DNA of 64,000 bases, taken from positions 1,922,001 to 1,986,000 of the forward strand of contig NZ_CP133019.1 in the NCBI RefSeq assembly GCF_030866805.1. Reading direction: 5' to 3'. This stretch comes from Microbacterium terrisoli. GTDB taxonomy: Bacteria > Actinomycetota > Actinomycetes > Actinomycetales > Microbacteriaceae. The position numbers and the translations under genes were made by a program. Of the stretch, positions 47,782-55,903 are shown piece after piece (the stretch's first letter is position 1; each line of letters starts with the position of its first letter). The notes beneath the pieces are model-generated. The model was not told the origin of the DNA, did not search any database, and saw only the letters and a program-made list of their open reading frames with translations.

Positions 47782-47820
47782 ACTCACGTGTTGATGCGTC
47801 AGGAGCATCAACACGTGAGT
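47782..47820. terminator. perfect 16-bp hairpin between convergent genes
   Basis: ACTCACGTGTTGATGC and its exact complement flank a seven-base loop (GTCAGGA). It lies between the VKOR-family gene and ndk, which converge, and likely ends both transcripts. Its lower GC content is unlike the GC-rich terminators nearby. Confidence 0.85.
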
Positions 47821-47866
47821 CGCGGAAACTGAGAAGTATCGGCCGACGGGCCGACGGACATCCCGC

Positions 47867-48283
47867 TCAGCGGAACCAGATGCCCAGTTCGCGCTGCGCC
47901 GACTCGGGGCTGTCGGACCCGTGCACGAGGTTCTGCTGAACCTTCAGGCCCCAGTCCCGGCCGAAATCACCGCGAATGGTGCCGGGAGCCGCCGTCGTCG
48001 GGTCGGTCGTACCGGCCAGCGACCGGAATCCCTCGATCACGCGCTCGCCCGCGAGCCGGATCGCCACCGACGGCCCCGACATCATGAACTCGAGCAGCGG
48101 CTCGTAGAACGGCTTGCCCTCGTGCTCGGCGTAGTGGCGCTCGAGGCGCTCGCGGTCGGGCTCGACCAGACGCAGGTCGACCAGTGAATAGCCCTTGGCC
48201 TCAATGCGGGCCAGGATCGTCCCGGTCAGTCCCCGGGCGACCCCGTCGGGCTTGACGAGCACGAGGGTCTCTTCGGTGGCCAT
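47867..48283 (-). CDS. ndk: nucleoside diphosphate kinase
   Basis: A 138-residue NDK: TLVLVKPDGVARGLTGTI at the N-terminus and the active-site histidine in NLVHGSDSPESAQRELGIWF. It balances NTP pools by phosphate transfer. It begins at ATG 48283; the upstream frame belongs to the DUF4233 gene. Confidence 0.98.
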   Translation of the reverse strand: MATEETLVLVKPDGVARGLTGTILARIEAKGYSLVDLRLVEPDRERLERHYAEHEGKPFYEPLLEFMMSGPSVAIRLAGERVIEGFRSLAGTTDPTTAAPGTIRGDFGRDWGLKVQQNLVHGSDSPESAQRELGIWFR

Positions 48284-48284
48284 G

Positions 48285-48698
48285 TCAGTCTCCATTCGAT
48301 GAATCTGCTTCTCGCATGAGTCGGGCATTGCGGCGGTCCAGCGACGCCCCCTTGATGGTGGCATATGCCCACATTCCGCCGAAAACCACGACGACGACGA
48401 GCACAGCGGGCAACAGGAACGCCGACAGTGCGACGACCGCCTGCAGCATCCAGCCCAAGACGATCCCCCACCGGTGCCGCAGCACCATCGAGACGGCGAG
48501 CATGAGCACCGCCAGCACCGCTGCGCCCACGATGGCCCACCACGGCGGAATCGACGTCGGCAGCGCCTTCAGACCGAAGGCGACCAGTCCGCCCAGAAAG
48601 ACGATGACCGACTCGAACACGAGCACGATCTGGCCGAGCGATTCGGCCGCGCCGCGCTGACGGCGGGGCCGACGCGGTGTCTGCTCGGCGCTGGTCAC
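48285..48698 (-). CDS. DUF4233 membrane protein
   Basis: A 137-residue protein with four hydrophobic segments (VLVFESVIVFLGGLVAFGL, WAIVGAAVLAVLMLAVSMVL, WGIVLGWMLQAVVALSAFLL, VLVVVVVFGGMWAYATIKG). Start at GTG 48698 overlaps the folC stop (GTGA). DUF4233 is regularly found between folC and ndk in actinobacteria; its function is unknown. Confidence 0.9.
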   Translation of the reverse strand: MTSAEQTPRRPRRQRGAAESLGQIVLVFESVIVFLGGLVAFGLKALPTSIPPWWAIVGAAVLAVLMLAVSMVLRHRWGIVLGWMLQAVVALSAFLLPAVLVVVVVFGGMWAYATIKGASLDRRNARLMREADSSNGD

Positions 48699-50053
48699 GA
48701 CGACCACCCGGCCATCCAGTCCTCGTCCTTCGACAGCGTGATGGCCTCCCCGGCCAGCACGATGGAGCCGGCGATCACGACGGCGCGACGATCGGATGCC
48801 GCCGCCCATTCGCGTGCGGCATCGACGGCCTCGTCCAGGTCACGATGCACGGTCACCGGCACGCCGGCGGCCTCCACCAGGTCGGCTGCGGCATCCGCAT
48901 CCAACGCACGCGGAGAGTCGGGTGACGTCGCGAACACCTGCGCGGCGATCGGTGCGAACTCGGCGACGATCCCGGCGGCGTCCTTGTCGGCGAACACCCC
49001 GAACACGAAGCCCCACTCGTCGAAGTCGAAGGACTCGTTCAGCGCCGCCACCAGCGCGTGGGCGCCGTGCGGATTGTGCGCGGCATCCACGAGCACCGTC
49101 GGCGCCGCACCGACCAGCTGCAGCCGCCCCGGTGAGGTCGCCTCTGCCAGTCCTTCGGTCACGATGTCGGCCGGGATCGAGGTCGCAGTCTCGCCGATCA
49201 GCGACTCGACCGCAGCGATCGCCAGGGCAGCGTTGAAGCCCTGGTGCGCGCCGTACAGCGGCAGGTAGGTCGCCTCGTACACCCCGCCCTGGCCGCGGAC
49301 GACGATCTGCTGCCCGCCGACGGCCAGCCGCTGCTCGACGAGCGCGAACTCCTCGCCCTCGAACGCGATGGTGGCTCCGTGCGCCGCCGCTGCGGCACGC
49401 AGCACGCGCTCGGCCTCGGGCGTCTGCCGCGACGAGACGACGGCGGCACCGTCCTTGATGATGCCCGATTTGACCGTGGCGATCGCCTCGATCGTGTTGC
49501 CGAGGCGGTCGGCGTGATCCATCGCGATCGGCGCGAACACGGCGACCTCGCCGTCGGCGGTGTTCGTCGAATCCCACGAACCGCCCATCCCGACCTCGAG
49601 CACCAGCACATCCACCGGCGCATCGGCGGCGACGACGAAGGCGAGCACGGTGAGGATCTCGAAGAACGTCAGCGGAGCGTCGCCCGCTGACTGAAGCTCG
49701 GCGTCGACGATGCCCAGGAAGGGCTCGATCTCATCCCAGGCGTCAGCGACGGCTCCGTCGTCGGCCGGCTCGCCGTCGATCATGATCCGCTCGGTGAACC
49801 GCTCCAAGTGCGGGCTCGTGAACAGCCCCGTGCGCAGGCCGTGGGCGCGTACGAGGCTCTCGATCATCCGCGCCGTCGAGGTCTTGCCGTTCGTGCCGGT
49901 GATGTGCACGACGCGGTAGGTGCGCTGGGGATCATCGAGCAGCTCGAGCACCCGCCGGGTGCGCTCCACGCGCGGCTGAACCCAACGCTCACCCTGCCGC
50001 TTGAGCAGCTCGGCGTAGACGGCGTCTGCCCGCTCGCGATCGCTCATACTCAT
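48695..50053 (-). CDS. folC: folylpolyglutamate/dihydrofolate synthase
   Basis: A 452-residue Mur-ligase-type enzyme that adds glutamate to (dihydro)folates. Motifs are [20 protein letters not shown] (P-loop), [27 protein letters not shown] and [19 protein letters not shown]. Its ATG overlaps the ileS stop (ATGA), so it is co-translated with ileS. Confidence 0.97.
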   Translation of the reverse strand: MSMSDRERADAVYAELLKRQGERWVQPRVERTRRVLELLDDPQRTYRVVHITGTNGKTSTARMIESLVRAHGLRTGLFTSPHLERFTERIMIDGEPADDGAVADAWDEIEPFLGIVDAELQSAGDAPLTFFEILTVLAFVVAADAPVDVLVLEVGMGGSWDSTNTADGEVAVFAPIAMDHADRLGNTIEAIATVKSGIIKDGAAVVSSRQTPEAERVLRAAAAAHGATIAFEGEEFALVEQRLAVGGQQIVVRGQGGVYEATYLPLYGAHQGFNAALAIAAVESLIGETATSIPADIVTEGLAEATSPGRLQLVGAAPTVLVDAAHNPHGAHALVAALNESFDFDEWGFVFGVFADKDAAGIVAEFAPIAAQVFATSPDSPRALDADAAADLVEAAGVPVTVHRDLDEAVDAAREWAAASDRRAVVIAGSIVLAGEAITLSKDEDWMAGWSS

Positions 50054-53000
50054 GCCTCGACCTTCGTGACACCGACCCAGAACGGGCCGGCATTGGCGAA
50101 TGCGCGCGCCGCGAAGGACGCGACGTGCTGTGGTGTGCGATCGAACGCGACGCCGGCAAGCGTCTCGGCCGACCAGTCGTCAGGCCGTTCGGCCAGATCG
50201 TCGGCGACCTGCACGTCGCGCCCGACGACCGTCAGAGCGTGTTCGACAGCCAGCGTCTCGCCGGCGACATCGGCCAGCTCGAACGCGGCGGCCACCGCAT
50301 CGCCGTCGGCGGTGTCGGCGAACAGCAGCTGCAGCCGGATGCGGTCGCTCACGTCGAACCCGGCGGCCTTGCGCGTGTCCTGCACGGCGCGGATCACATC
50401 GCGTGCCAGCCCTTCGGCTTCGAGCTCGGGAGTGGTCGCCGTCTGCAGCAGCACGAACCCCCCGGTCGAGACGAGCGCGAGCGCTTCGCCCTCGGGGCGG
50501 CCGGTCGTCTCGAGCACCAGATCGTATTCGGCCCGCTCCAGTGGAATGCCACCGGCGACCACCTCGCCGTCGATCTCGGTCCAGTCCCCCGCCTTCGCCG
50601 CCCGGATCACCTGCTGCACCTGCTTGCCCAGACGCGGCCCGGCGGCACGCGCATTGACCGAGAGACGGTGGGTGATGCCGTACTCGGCAGCGGTGTCGTC
50701 GCCGAGAGAGACCAGCGCCACGGCTTTGACGTTGAGCTCGTCGCGCAGGATGTCCTCATACGGCGCCAGGGATGCGGCATCCGGCACCACCACGGTCAGC
50801 TGCGCGAGCGGCAGCCGCACGCGCTTGCCCTCCTTCTTGCGCAGTGCGTTGGCCACACTCGACACGTTGCGCACGGCATCCATCGCTTCGCGGATGTCCG
50901 AGGCCTGCGGGAAGGCTGCGGCGTCGGGCCAGTCGGTCAGATGCACGCTGCGCCCGCCGGTCAGCCCCTGCCACACCCGCTCCGAGACGAGCGGGATCAA
51001 GGGCGCCGCCACTCGGGAGAGCGTCTCGAGCACCGTGTAGAGCGTGTCGAAGGCTTCGGTCGTGCGCGGGTCGGCGGCATCCACCCCCACCCAGAACCGG
51101 TCGCGAGAGCGCCGGATGTACCAGTTGGTCAGCGCCTCGGCGAAATCGCGCAACCGCTCCGTGGCGGTGGTCGAATCCAGACCCTCGAGGTCGGCGGCCA
51201 CGTCGGCCACCAGCCGTCCGGTGAGAGAGAGGATGTAGCGGTCGAGCACATCGGTCGAATCGGTGCGCCAGCGCGCCTCGTAGCCGGCAGCCGCTTCGTC
51301 TGCCTTCGCGCGCTCCACGACCGGAAGCGCGGCGTTCGCATACGTCGCGAAGAAGTACCACGCGTTCCACAGCGGCAGCAGGAACTCACGCACGCCGGCG
51401 CGGATCCCCTCTTCAGTGACGACCAGATTGCCGCCGCGCAGCACCGAGCTGGACATGAGGAACCAGCGCATCGCATCGGAGCCGTCGCGGTCGAAGACCT
51501 CGGACACGTCCGGGTAGTTGCGCAGCGACTTGGACATCTTCTGCCCGTCACTGCCCAGCACGATGCCGTGACAGCTCACGCCCGTGAAGGCCGGCCGGTC
51601 GAACAGCGCCGTGGACAGCACATGCATGAGATAGAACCAGCCGCGGGTCTGACCGATGTACTCGACGATGAAATCGGCCGGCGAGTGCGTGTCGAACCAC
51701 TCCTGGTTCTCGAACGGGTAGTGCACCTGCGCATAGGGCATCGAACCCGAGTCGAACCAGACGTCGAACACGTCCTCGATGCGCCGCATGACGCTCTGCC
51801 CCGTCGGGTCGTCGGGGTTCGGGCGGGTCAGCTCGTCGATGTACGGACGGTGCAGGTCGACCGCGCCGTCGGGATTGCGCGGCAGCGTGCCGAAGTCGCG
51901 CTCGAGCTCGGCCAGCGACCCGTACACATCGATGCGCGGGTGCGCGGGATCCGAGCTCAGCCACACCGGGATCGGCGAACCCCAGTAGCGGTTGCGGCTG
52001 ATCGACCAGTCTCGCGCGCCCTCGAGCCACTTGCCGAACTGGCCGTGCTTGACGTTCTCGGGCACCCAGTCGATCAGCTCATTGTTGGCGAGCATCCGGT
52101 CTTTGAAGTCGGTCACCCGCACGAACCAGCTCGAGACCGCGCGGTAGATCAGGGGGTTGCGGCACCGCCAGCAGTGCGGGTACGAGTGCTCGTAGCTCTG
52201 CTCACGCAGCAGGCGCCCGTTCTTGTGCAGCAGGCGGATCAGCGGACGGTTCGCGTCCATCCACAGCTCGCCCGCGACATCGGTCACCTGCGGCAGGAAT
52301 CGGCCGCCGTCGTCCAGGCTCAAGATGACCGGGATGCCGTTGGCCTCGGTGACCCGCTGGTCGTCTTCGCCGTACGCCGGGGCCTGGTGGACGATGCCCG
52401 TGCCGTCGGTGGTGGTCACGTAGTCGTCGACGAGGATCCGCCAGGCGTTCTGGGTCCCCCACGTCTCGGTGTCGGCGTAGTAGTCGAAGAGCCGGTCGTA
52501 CGCGATGCCTTCCAGGTCGGCACCGGCGAAGGTCTTCTCGACCGCGGCGGTCGCGGCATCCGGCGTCTCATAGCCGAGATCCTTCGCATAGCCGGGCAGG
52601 AGATCCCGCGCGAGCAGATAGCGTTCGCCGCCGTCGCGCGCACCGCCGGGGCCGGCGGGCAGGACCGAATAGTGGATGCCGGGGCCGACCACCAGGGCCA
52701 TGTTGGTCGGAAGCGTCCAGGGCGTGGTCGTCCACGCCAGCGCCCGCACGCCGGCAAGGCCCAAAGCCTCGGCCTTGTCGCCGGTCAGCGGGAACGAGAC
52801 CGTCACGGACGGGTCCTGACGCATCTTGTACACGTCGTCGTCCATGCGCAGCTCGTGGTTGGACAACGGGGTCTCATCACGCCAGCAGTACGGCAGCACA
52901 CGGTAGCCCTCATAGGCCAGACCCTTGTCATACAGCGTCTTGAACGCCCAGAGCACGGACTCCATGTACGTGATGTCGAGCGTCTTGTAGCCGCGCTCGA

Positions 53001-53463
53001 AGTCGACCCAGCGCGCCTGACGGGTGACGTATTCCTGCCACTCCTGCGTGTACTCCAGCACAGACGATCGTGCCTTCGCGTTGAAGGTCGCGATGCCCAT
53101 CCTCTCGATCTCTTCCTTCTCGGTGATGCCGAGCTGCTTCATCGCCTCGAGCTCGGCGGGAAGACCGTGCGTGTCCCACCCGAACACGCGGTCGACCTTC
53201 TTGCCGCGCATGGTCTGGAACCGCGGGAAGAGGTCCTTCGCGTAGCCGGTGAGCAGGTGGCCGTAGTGCGGCAGCCCGTTGGCGAACGGCGGACCGTCGT
53301 AGAACACCCACTCCTCGGCGCCGTCGCGCTGGGCGATCGAGGCTCGGAAGGTGTCGTCGCGCTGCCAGAAGTCGAGCGTGTCGCGCTCGATCGCGGGAAA
53401 GCGGGGGCTCGGAACGACGGGTTCGGCGGCAGGGCCGAAGGCGGATTCGCGGGGATAGGTCAT
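50050..53463 (-). CDS. ileS: isoleucyl-tRNA synthetase
   Basis: A 1137-residue class I synthetase. The HIGH motif is [17 protein letters not shown] and the KMSKS motif [12 protein letters not shown]. The editing region has [19 protein letters not shown]. The long C-terminus without the bacterial zinc finger places it in the eukaryote-like (type 2) group usual in actinobacteria. A T-box leader precedes it. Confidence 0.97.
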   Translation of the reverse strand: MTYPRESAFGPAAEPVVPSPRFPAIERDTLDFWQRDDTFRASIAQRDGAEEWVFYDGPPFANGLPHYGHLLTGYAKDLFPRFQTMRGKKVDRVFGWDTHGLPAELEAMKQLGITEKEEIERMGIATFNAKARSSVLEYTQEWQEYVTRQARWVDFERGYKTLDITYMESVLWAFKTLYDKGLAYEGYRVLPYCWRDETPLSNHELRMDDDVYKMRQDPSVTVSFPLTGDKAEALGLAGVRALAWTTTPWTLPTNMALVVGPGIHYSVLPAGPGGARDGGERYLLARDLLPGYAKDLGYETPDAATAAVEKTFAGADLEGIAYDRLFDYYADTETWGTQNAWRILVDDYVTTTDGTGIVHQAPAYGEDDQRVTEANGIPVILSLDDGGRFLPQVTDVAGELWMDANRPLIRLLHKNGRLLREQSYEHSYPHCWRCRNPLIYRAVSSWFVRVTDFKDRMLANNELIDWVPENVKHGQFGKWLEGARDWSISRNRYWGSPIPVWLSSDPAHPRIDVYGSLAELERDFGTLPRNPDGAVDLHRPYIDELTRPNPDDPTGQSVMRRIEDVFDVWFDSGSMPYAQVHYPFENQEWFDTHSPADFIVEYIGQTRGWFYLMHVLSTALFDRPAFTGVSCHGIVLGSDGQKMSKSLRNYPDVSEVFDRDGSDAMRWFLMSSSVLRGGNLVVTEEGIRAGVREFLLPLWNAWYFFATYANAALPVVERAKADEAAAGYEARWRTDSTDVLDRYILSLTGRLVADVAADLEGLDSTTATERLRDFAEALTNWYIRRSRDRFWVGVDAADPRTTEAFDTLYTVLETLSRVAAPLIPLVSERVWQGLTGGRSVHLTDWPDAAAFPQASDIREAMDAVRNVSSVANALRKKEGKRVRLPLAQLTVVVPDAASLAPYEDILRDELNVKAVALVSLGDDTAAEYGITHRLSVNARAAGPRLGKQVQQVIRAAKAGDWTEIDGEVVAGGIPLERAEYDLVLETTGRPEGEALALVSTGGFVLLQTATTPELEAEGLARDVIRAVQDTRKAAGFDVSDRIRLQLLFADTADGDAVAAAFELADVAGETLAVEHALTVVGRDVQVADDLAERPDDWSAETLAGVAFDRTPQHVASFAARAFANAGPFWVGVTKVEA

Positions 53464-53489
53464 GGCGTCTCGCAGTGTGTCGTGGTGGT

Positions 53490-53697
53490 GGTGCTGACCG
53501 CTGGGACGACCCTCGCGGACCGCGTTACCACCCTGCGTTGTCGCCCTGTGCGCCTGACGGCGTCGGGACGACCGCTCTCACTGCGGCTGTGACGGGCCTG
53601 ACCCGTTCGGTTCTAGTGAGCCGGGCCTCTGATGAGGCCCGCCGTTCTTCCGAAGACTCCCCGGTGATGGCCGGATCGATGTCTGTCCAGCCATTCT
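53490..53697 (-). promoter_or_regulatory. ileS T-box riboswitch
   Basis: The leader of ileS read on the minus strand has the order of an actinobacterial T-box. An ATC specifier (53678-53680) is followed by GGCCATCACCGGGGAG, then CTTCGGAAGAACGG, AGAACCGAACGGGT and AGGCCCGTCACAGCCG. The T-box bulge AGGGTGGTAACGCGG (53520-53534) is followed by a short CGTCCC stem near the start codon. ATC is an isoleucine codon, matching the gene. Such leaders bind uncharged tRNA-Ile and, in actinobacteria, usually control translation. The bulge differs from the usual GGTACCGCGG by one base. Confidence 0.85.
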
Positions 53698-53745
53698 ACG
53701 CGGTTCGGGGCTGCTTTTTCGCCGCGGACAGCGCGCCGGCGCGCT

Positions 53746-53835
53746 CCTCGCCCGAGGCGAGGGGATCTCACGAAACGAGGGCGACACCCCGCGATCCGGC
53801 CCTCGCGTGGCGAGATCCCCTCGCGTGGCGCGAGG
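53746..53835. repeat. dispersed palindromic repeat, copy 2
   Basis: CCTCGCCCGAGGCGAGGGG, GATCTCACGAAACGAGGG, variable centre, CCCTCGCGTGGCGAGATCCC and CTCGCGTGGCGCGAGG. Related to 17191-17282 and 55625-55714. It lies between the ileS leader and the pentapeptide-like gene. Confidence 0.85.
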
Positions 53836-53871
53836 GCGCTGACGTCGGCGGCGGCCGATAGCGTGGTCGGC

Positions 53872-54537
53872 ATGCCTCGATGCCCCCGCAGCGAACACTC
53901 CACCGGACCGAAGGCGCCGGTCATCTCACCCCCTGACCTGCCGGATCGTTTCGACCTCGGTCGCCCGGCGCCCCACGCCGACCTGTTCGCCGCACGCATT
54001 GAGCTGGACGGCAGTGCAGACGCCGCGCACGCGTCGATCGAGCAGAGCCTGATCGCCGGCGCCGGCGAGGAGCTGGACCTCACGGGCGCCACGCTCATCG
54101 ACGTCGACGTGACCGATCTGCGGTTCGGCAGCGTGCGCGCGAGATCGGCCTCCCTTCGCCGCGTGCGCTTCACGGGCGGCCGCATCGGCACCCTGGATCT
54201 CAGCGACACGCGCATCGGCGAACTCGAACTGCGGCACGTGCGCATCGACTACCTGACGTTGGCAGGCGCACAGATCGAAGACGTCATGATCGGCGACTGC
54301 GTGCTCACCACGCTCGACCTCCCGCAGGCGAAGGTCTCACGCGCGGCTTTCGCTTCGAGCCGGGTGGATGACGTGGACACCCGCGGGATGCGGGCCGAGC
54401 ATCTCGACCTGCGGGGTCTTGAGGCACTCGCCTACCTCGACGTCACCGCATTGCGCGGTGCGACCCTGGCGCCGCACCAGGTCGAGCTTCTCGCGCCCGC
54501 TTTCGCTGCCGCCTTCGGCATTCGGGTCAGCGACTGA
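53872..54537 (+). CDS. pentapeptide-repeat-like protein
   Basis: About 221 residues from ATG 53872 (or GTG 53863). From residue 60 on it shows spaced Leu/Phe at five-residue intervals (ELDLTGATLIDVDVTDLRFG, SVRARSASLRRVRFTG, GTLDLSDTRIGELELRHVRI), as in right-handed beta-helix pentapeptide proteins, though degenerate. The C-terminus is helical. The function is unknown; some relatives mimic DNA. Confidence 0.75.
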   Translation: MPRCPRSEHSTGPKAPVISPPDLPDRFDLGRPAPHADLFAARIELDGSADAAHASIEQSLIAGAGEELDLTGATLIDVDVTDLRFGSVRARSASLRRVRFTGGRIGTLDLSDTRIGELELRHVRIDYLTLAGAQIEDVMIGDCVLTTLDLPQAKVSRAAFASSRVDDVDTRGMRAEHLDLRGLEALAYLDVTALRGATLAPHQVELLAPAFAAAFGIRVSD

Positions 54538-54633
54538 AACGCTCCCGAAGCGCCACACCCCCGAACGTCAGCACGCAACTGTCGCTCTCACGCTCAACGC
54601 TCCGCACCGATGACGTCCCCGGCTGACCGCGCG

Positions 54634-55473
54634 TCAGGCTGCGCGATGCAGTCCCTGCGCAACCGCCTGCATGATGAGATCCTGCACCTCGGGCCAGTGG
54701 TTCACGACCTGGTCATAGGTGACGCGGATGACGTGATAGCCACGCAGCATGAGCTCTGCATCGTGCGCGATGTCTTCGGCGCGCTGGGCGCCGACGTGGT
54801 GGCCTCCGTCTATCTGAAGCACCAGTCGCTCGCCGATCAGCTGATCGACTCGATGACCGAACAGCCAGACCTGCGATCGGATGGGCAGCCGCATCCATCT
54901 CAGACGTGGCTCGATGAACGTCTCCAGTCCGGAGTCACGGAACGGACTCGCATCCGAGAGCAGCGTCAGCGCCTGTCCCTTCAGCGGCAGGCGCTCCAGC
55001 GCCGCCTTGTCGACCAGACCCTTGTTCAGAGCGCTGTCCCACACCGCCAGCGCGGCTTCGTACGGTTGACAGGCTGCCACGGTCTGCAAGACGACCTCGA
55101 CACCGTCCACCAGCGCATTCGGGTCGCGAGCGACGAGAGGCGACGGCCGGTGCAGCACAGCCTTGGGCGGTTTGACACACCCCGCATGCGGATGGCACGC
55201 CACATGGAAACCGTCCGCTTCGAGCACCCACAGCCCCAGACGCGTCGCCTGCGTCACGCACGTGAGGACGACGCCATGCCGCGCCGCGAAACGCAGCTGC
55301 GGGTCGGCATCCGTCGTGGCGACCCACACGCGTCGTTCCCGCACCAGAAGGCCGCTCTGCACAGCCGCGGCAATGTCGTGCGTCGACAGGCCGGCCTCGA
55401 CCAGCCGCCTGCTTCGCACGATCCCGCCCGCATTGCGCACCGCTCGGGCCACGGCATCCACTCGCGTTCTCAT
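54634..55473 (-). CDS. DUF559-type protein (Vsr-like nuclease fold)
   Basis: About 279 residues from ATG 55473 (a start at 55485 is possible). The N-terminal winged-helix-like part is AGGIVRSRRLVEAGLSTHDI then AAAVQSGLLVRERRVWV, as in AbiEi-like transcriptional regulators. The C-terminal part has LVLQIDGGHHVGAQRAEDIA and LMLRGYHVIRVTYDQVVN, the Vsr/DUF559 pattern with D and nearby E. In actinobacteria this combined architecture is frequent; antitoxin or defence roles have been proposed but are not established. Confidence 0.85.
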   Translation of the reverse strand: MRTRVDAVARAVRNAGGIVRSRRLVEAGLSTHDIAAAVQSGLLVRERRVWVATTDADPQLRFAARHGVVLTCVTQATRLGLWVLEADGFHVACHPHAGCVKPPKAVLHRPSPLVARDPNALVDGVEVVLQTVAACQPYEAALAVWDSALNKGLVDKAALERLPLKGQALTLLSDASPFRDSGLETFIEPRLRWMRLPIRSQVWLFGHRVDQLIGERLVLQIDGGHHVGAQRAEDIAHDAELMLRGYHVIRVTYDQVVNHWPEVQDLIMQAVAQGLHRAA

Positions 55474-55624
55474 GAAGACGAGCATGCCGATGATCCGACG
55501 TCGTGGAGATGGCTCGACGCCGCACTGTGGACAGAACGCGTGAATGGTCCGAAACACGGTGCTTGGGGAGGAGGCGGTGCGCTCGCGCTGCCCCGCCGCG
55601 CCTACGGACGCGTCCGACGCCGCG

Positions 55625-55714
55625 CCCCTCGCCTGAGCCGAGGGGATCTGACGGAACGAGGGCCGAAATCAGCCATTCGATCCTCGTTTCGTGAGATCCC
55701 CTCGCTTCGTGCGA
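55625..55714. repeat. dispersed palindromic repeat, copy 3
   Basis: CCTCGCCTGAGCCGAGGGG, GATCTGACGGAACGAGGG, centre, TCCTCGTTTCGTGAGATCCC and CTCGCTTCGTGCGAGG. Third member of the family at 17.2 and 53.7 kb. Confidence 0.85.
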
Positions 55715-55736
55715 GGGATGGGCTGATTGTGTGGGA

Positions 55737-55799
55737 ACGCGGGATGCCGCAGCTCAGACGCGGGATGCCGCAGCCCAGACGCGAGGTGCCGCAGCCACG
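55737..55799 (+). repeat. three 21-bp tandem repeats upstream of valS
   Basis: ACGCGGGATGCCGCAGCTCAG is followed by two near copies (the third reads ACGCGAGGTGCCGCAGCCAC). They lie about 105 bp before the valS start. Confidence 0.8.
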
Positions 55800-55903
55800 G
55801 TGCGAGCCGCGTCAGGATGCAGGCCCAGCCCTGTAGAATGGCCGCACAATCCACACTCAGGCACGCTCACACAGTGCCGCATACATCGCTCAAGGAGACC
55901 CTG

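Larger units (their letters stand above)
55474..55903. other. 430-bp gap between DUF559 gene and valS
   Basis: It holds palindromic repeat copy 3 and the 21-bp tandem repeats. The remaining part should contain the divergent promoters; TAGAAT at 55834 (in CCTGTAGAATGG) is a plausible -10 element for valS. No T-box motif is seen here. Confidence 0.5.

Noticed and set aside
50125..53592. 1155-codon open frame antisense to ileS
   Set aside because: Arg/Val/His-rich composition typical of the reverse frame of high-GC genes; ileS is complete with all motifs on the other strand.
55800..55903. T-box upstream of valS
   Set aside because: No GGTGG..CGCG bulge or specifier-type stem is present.
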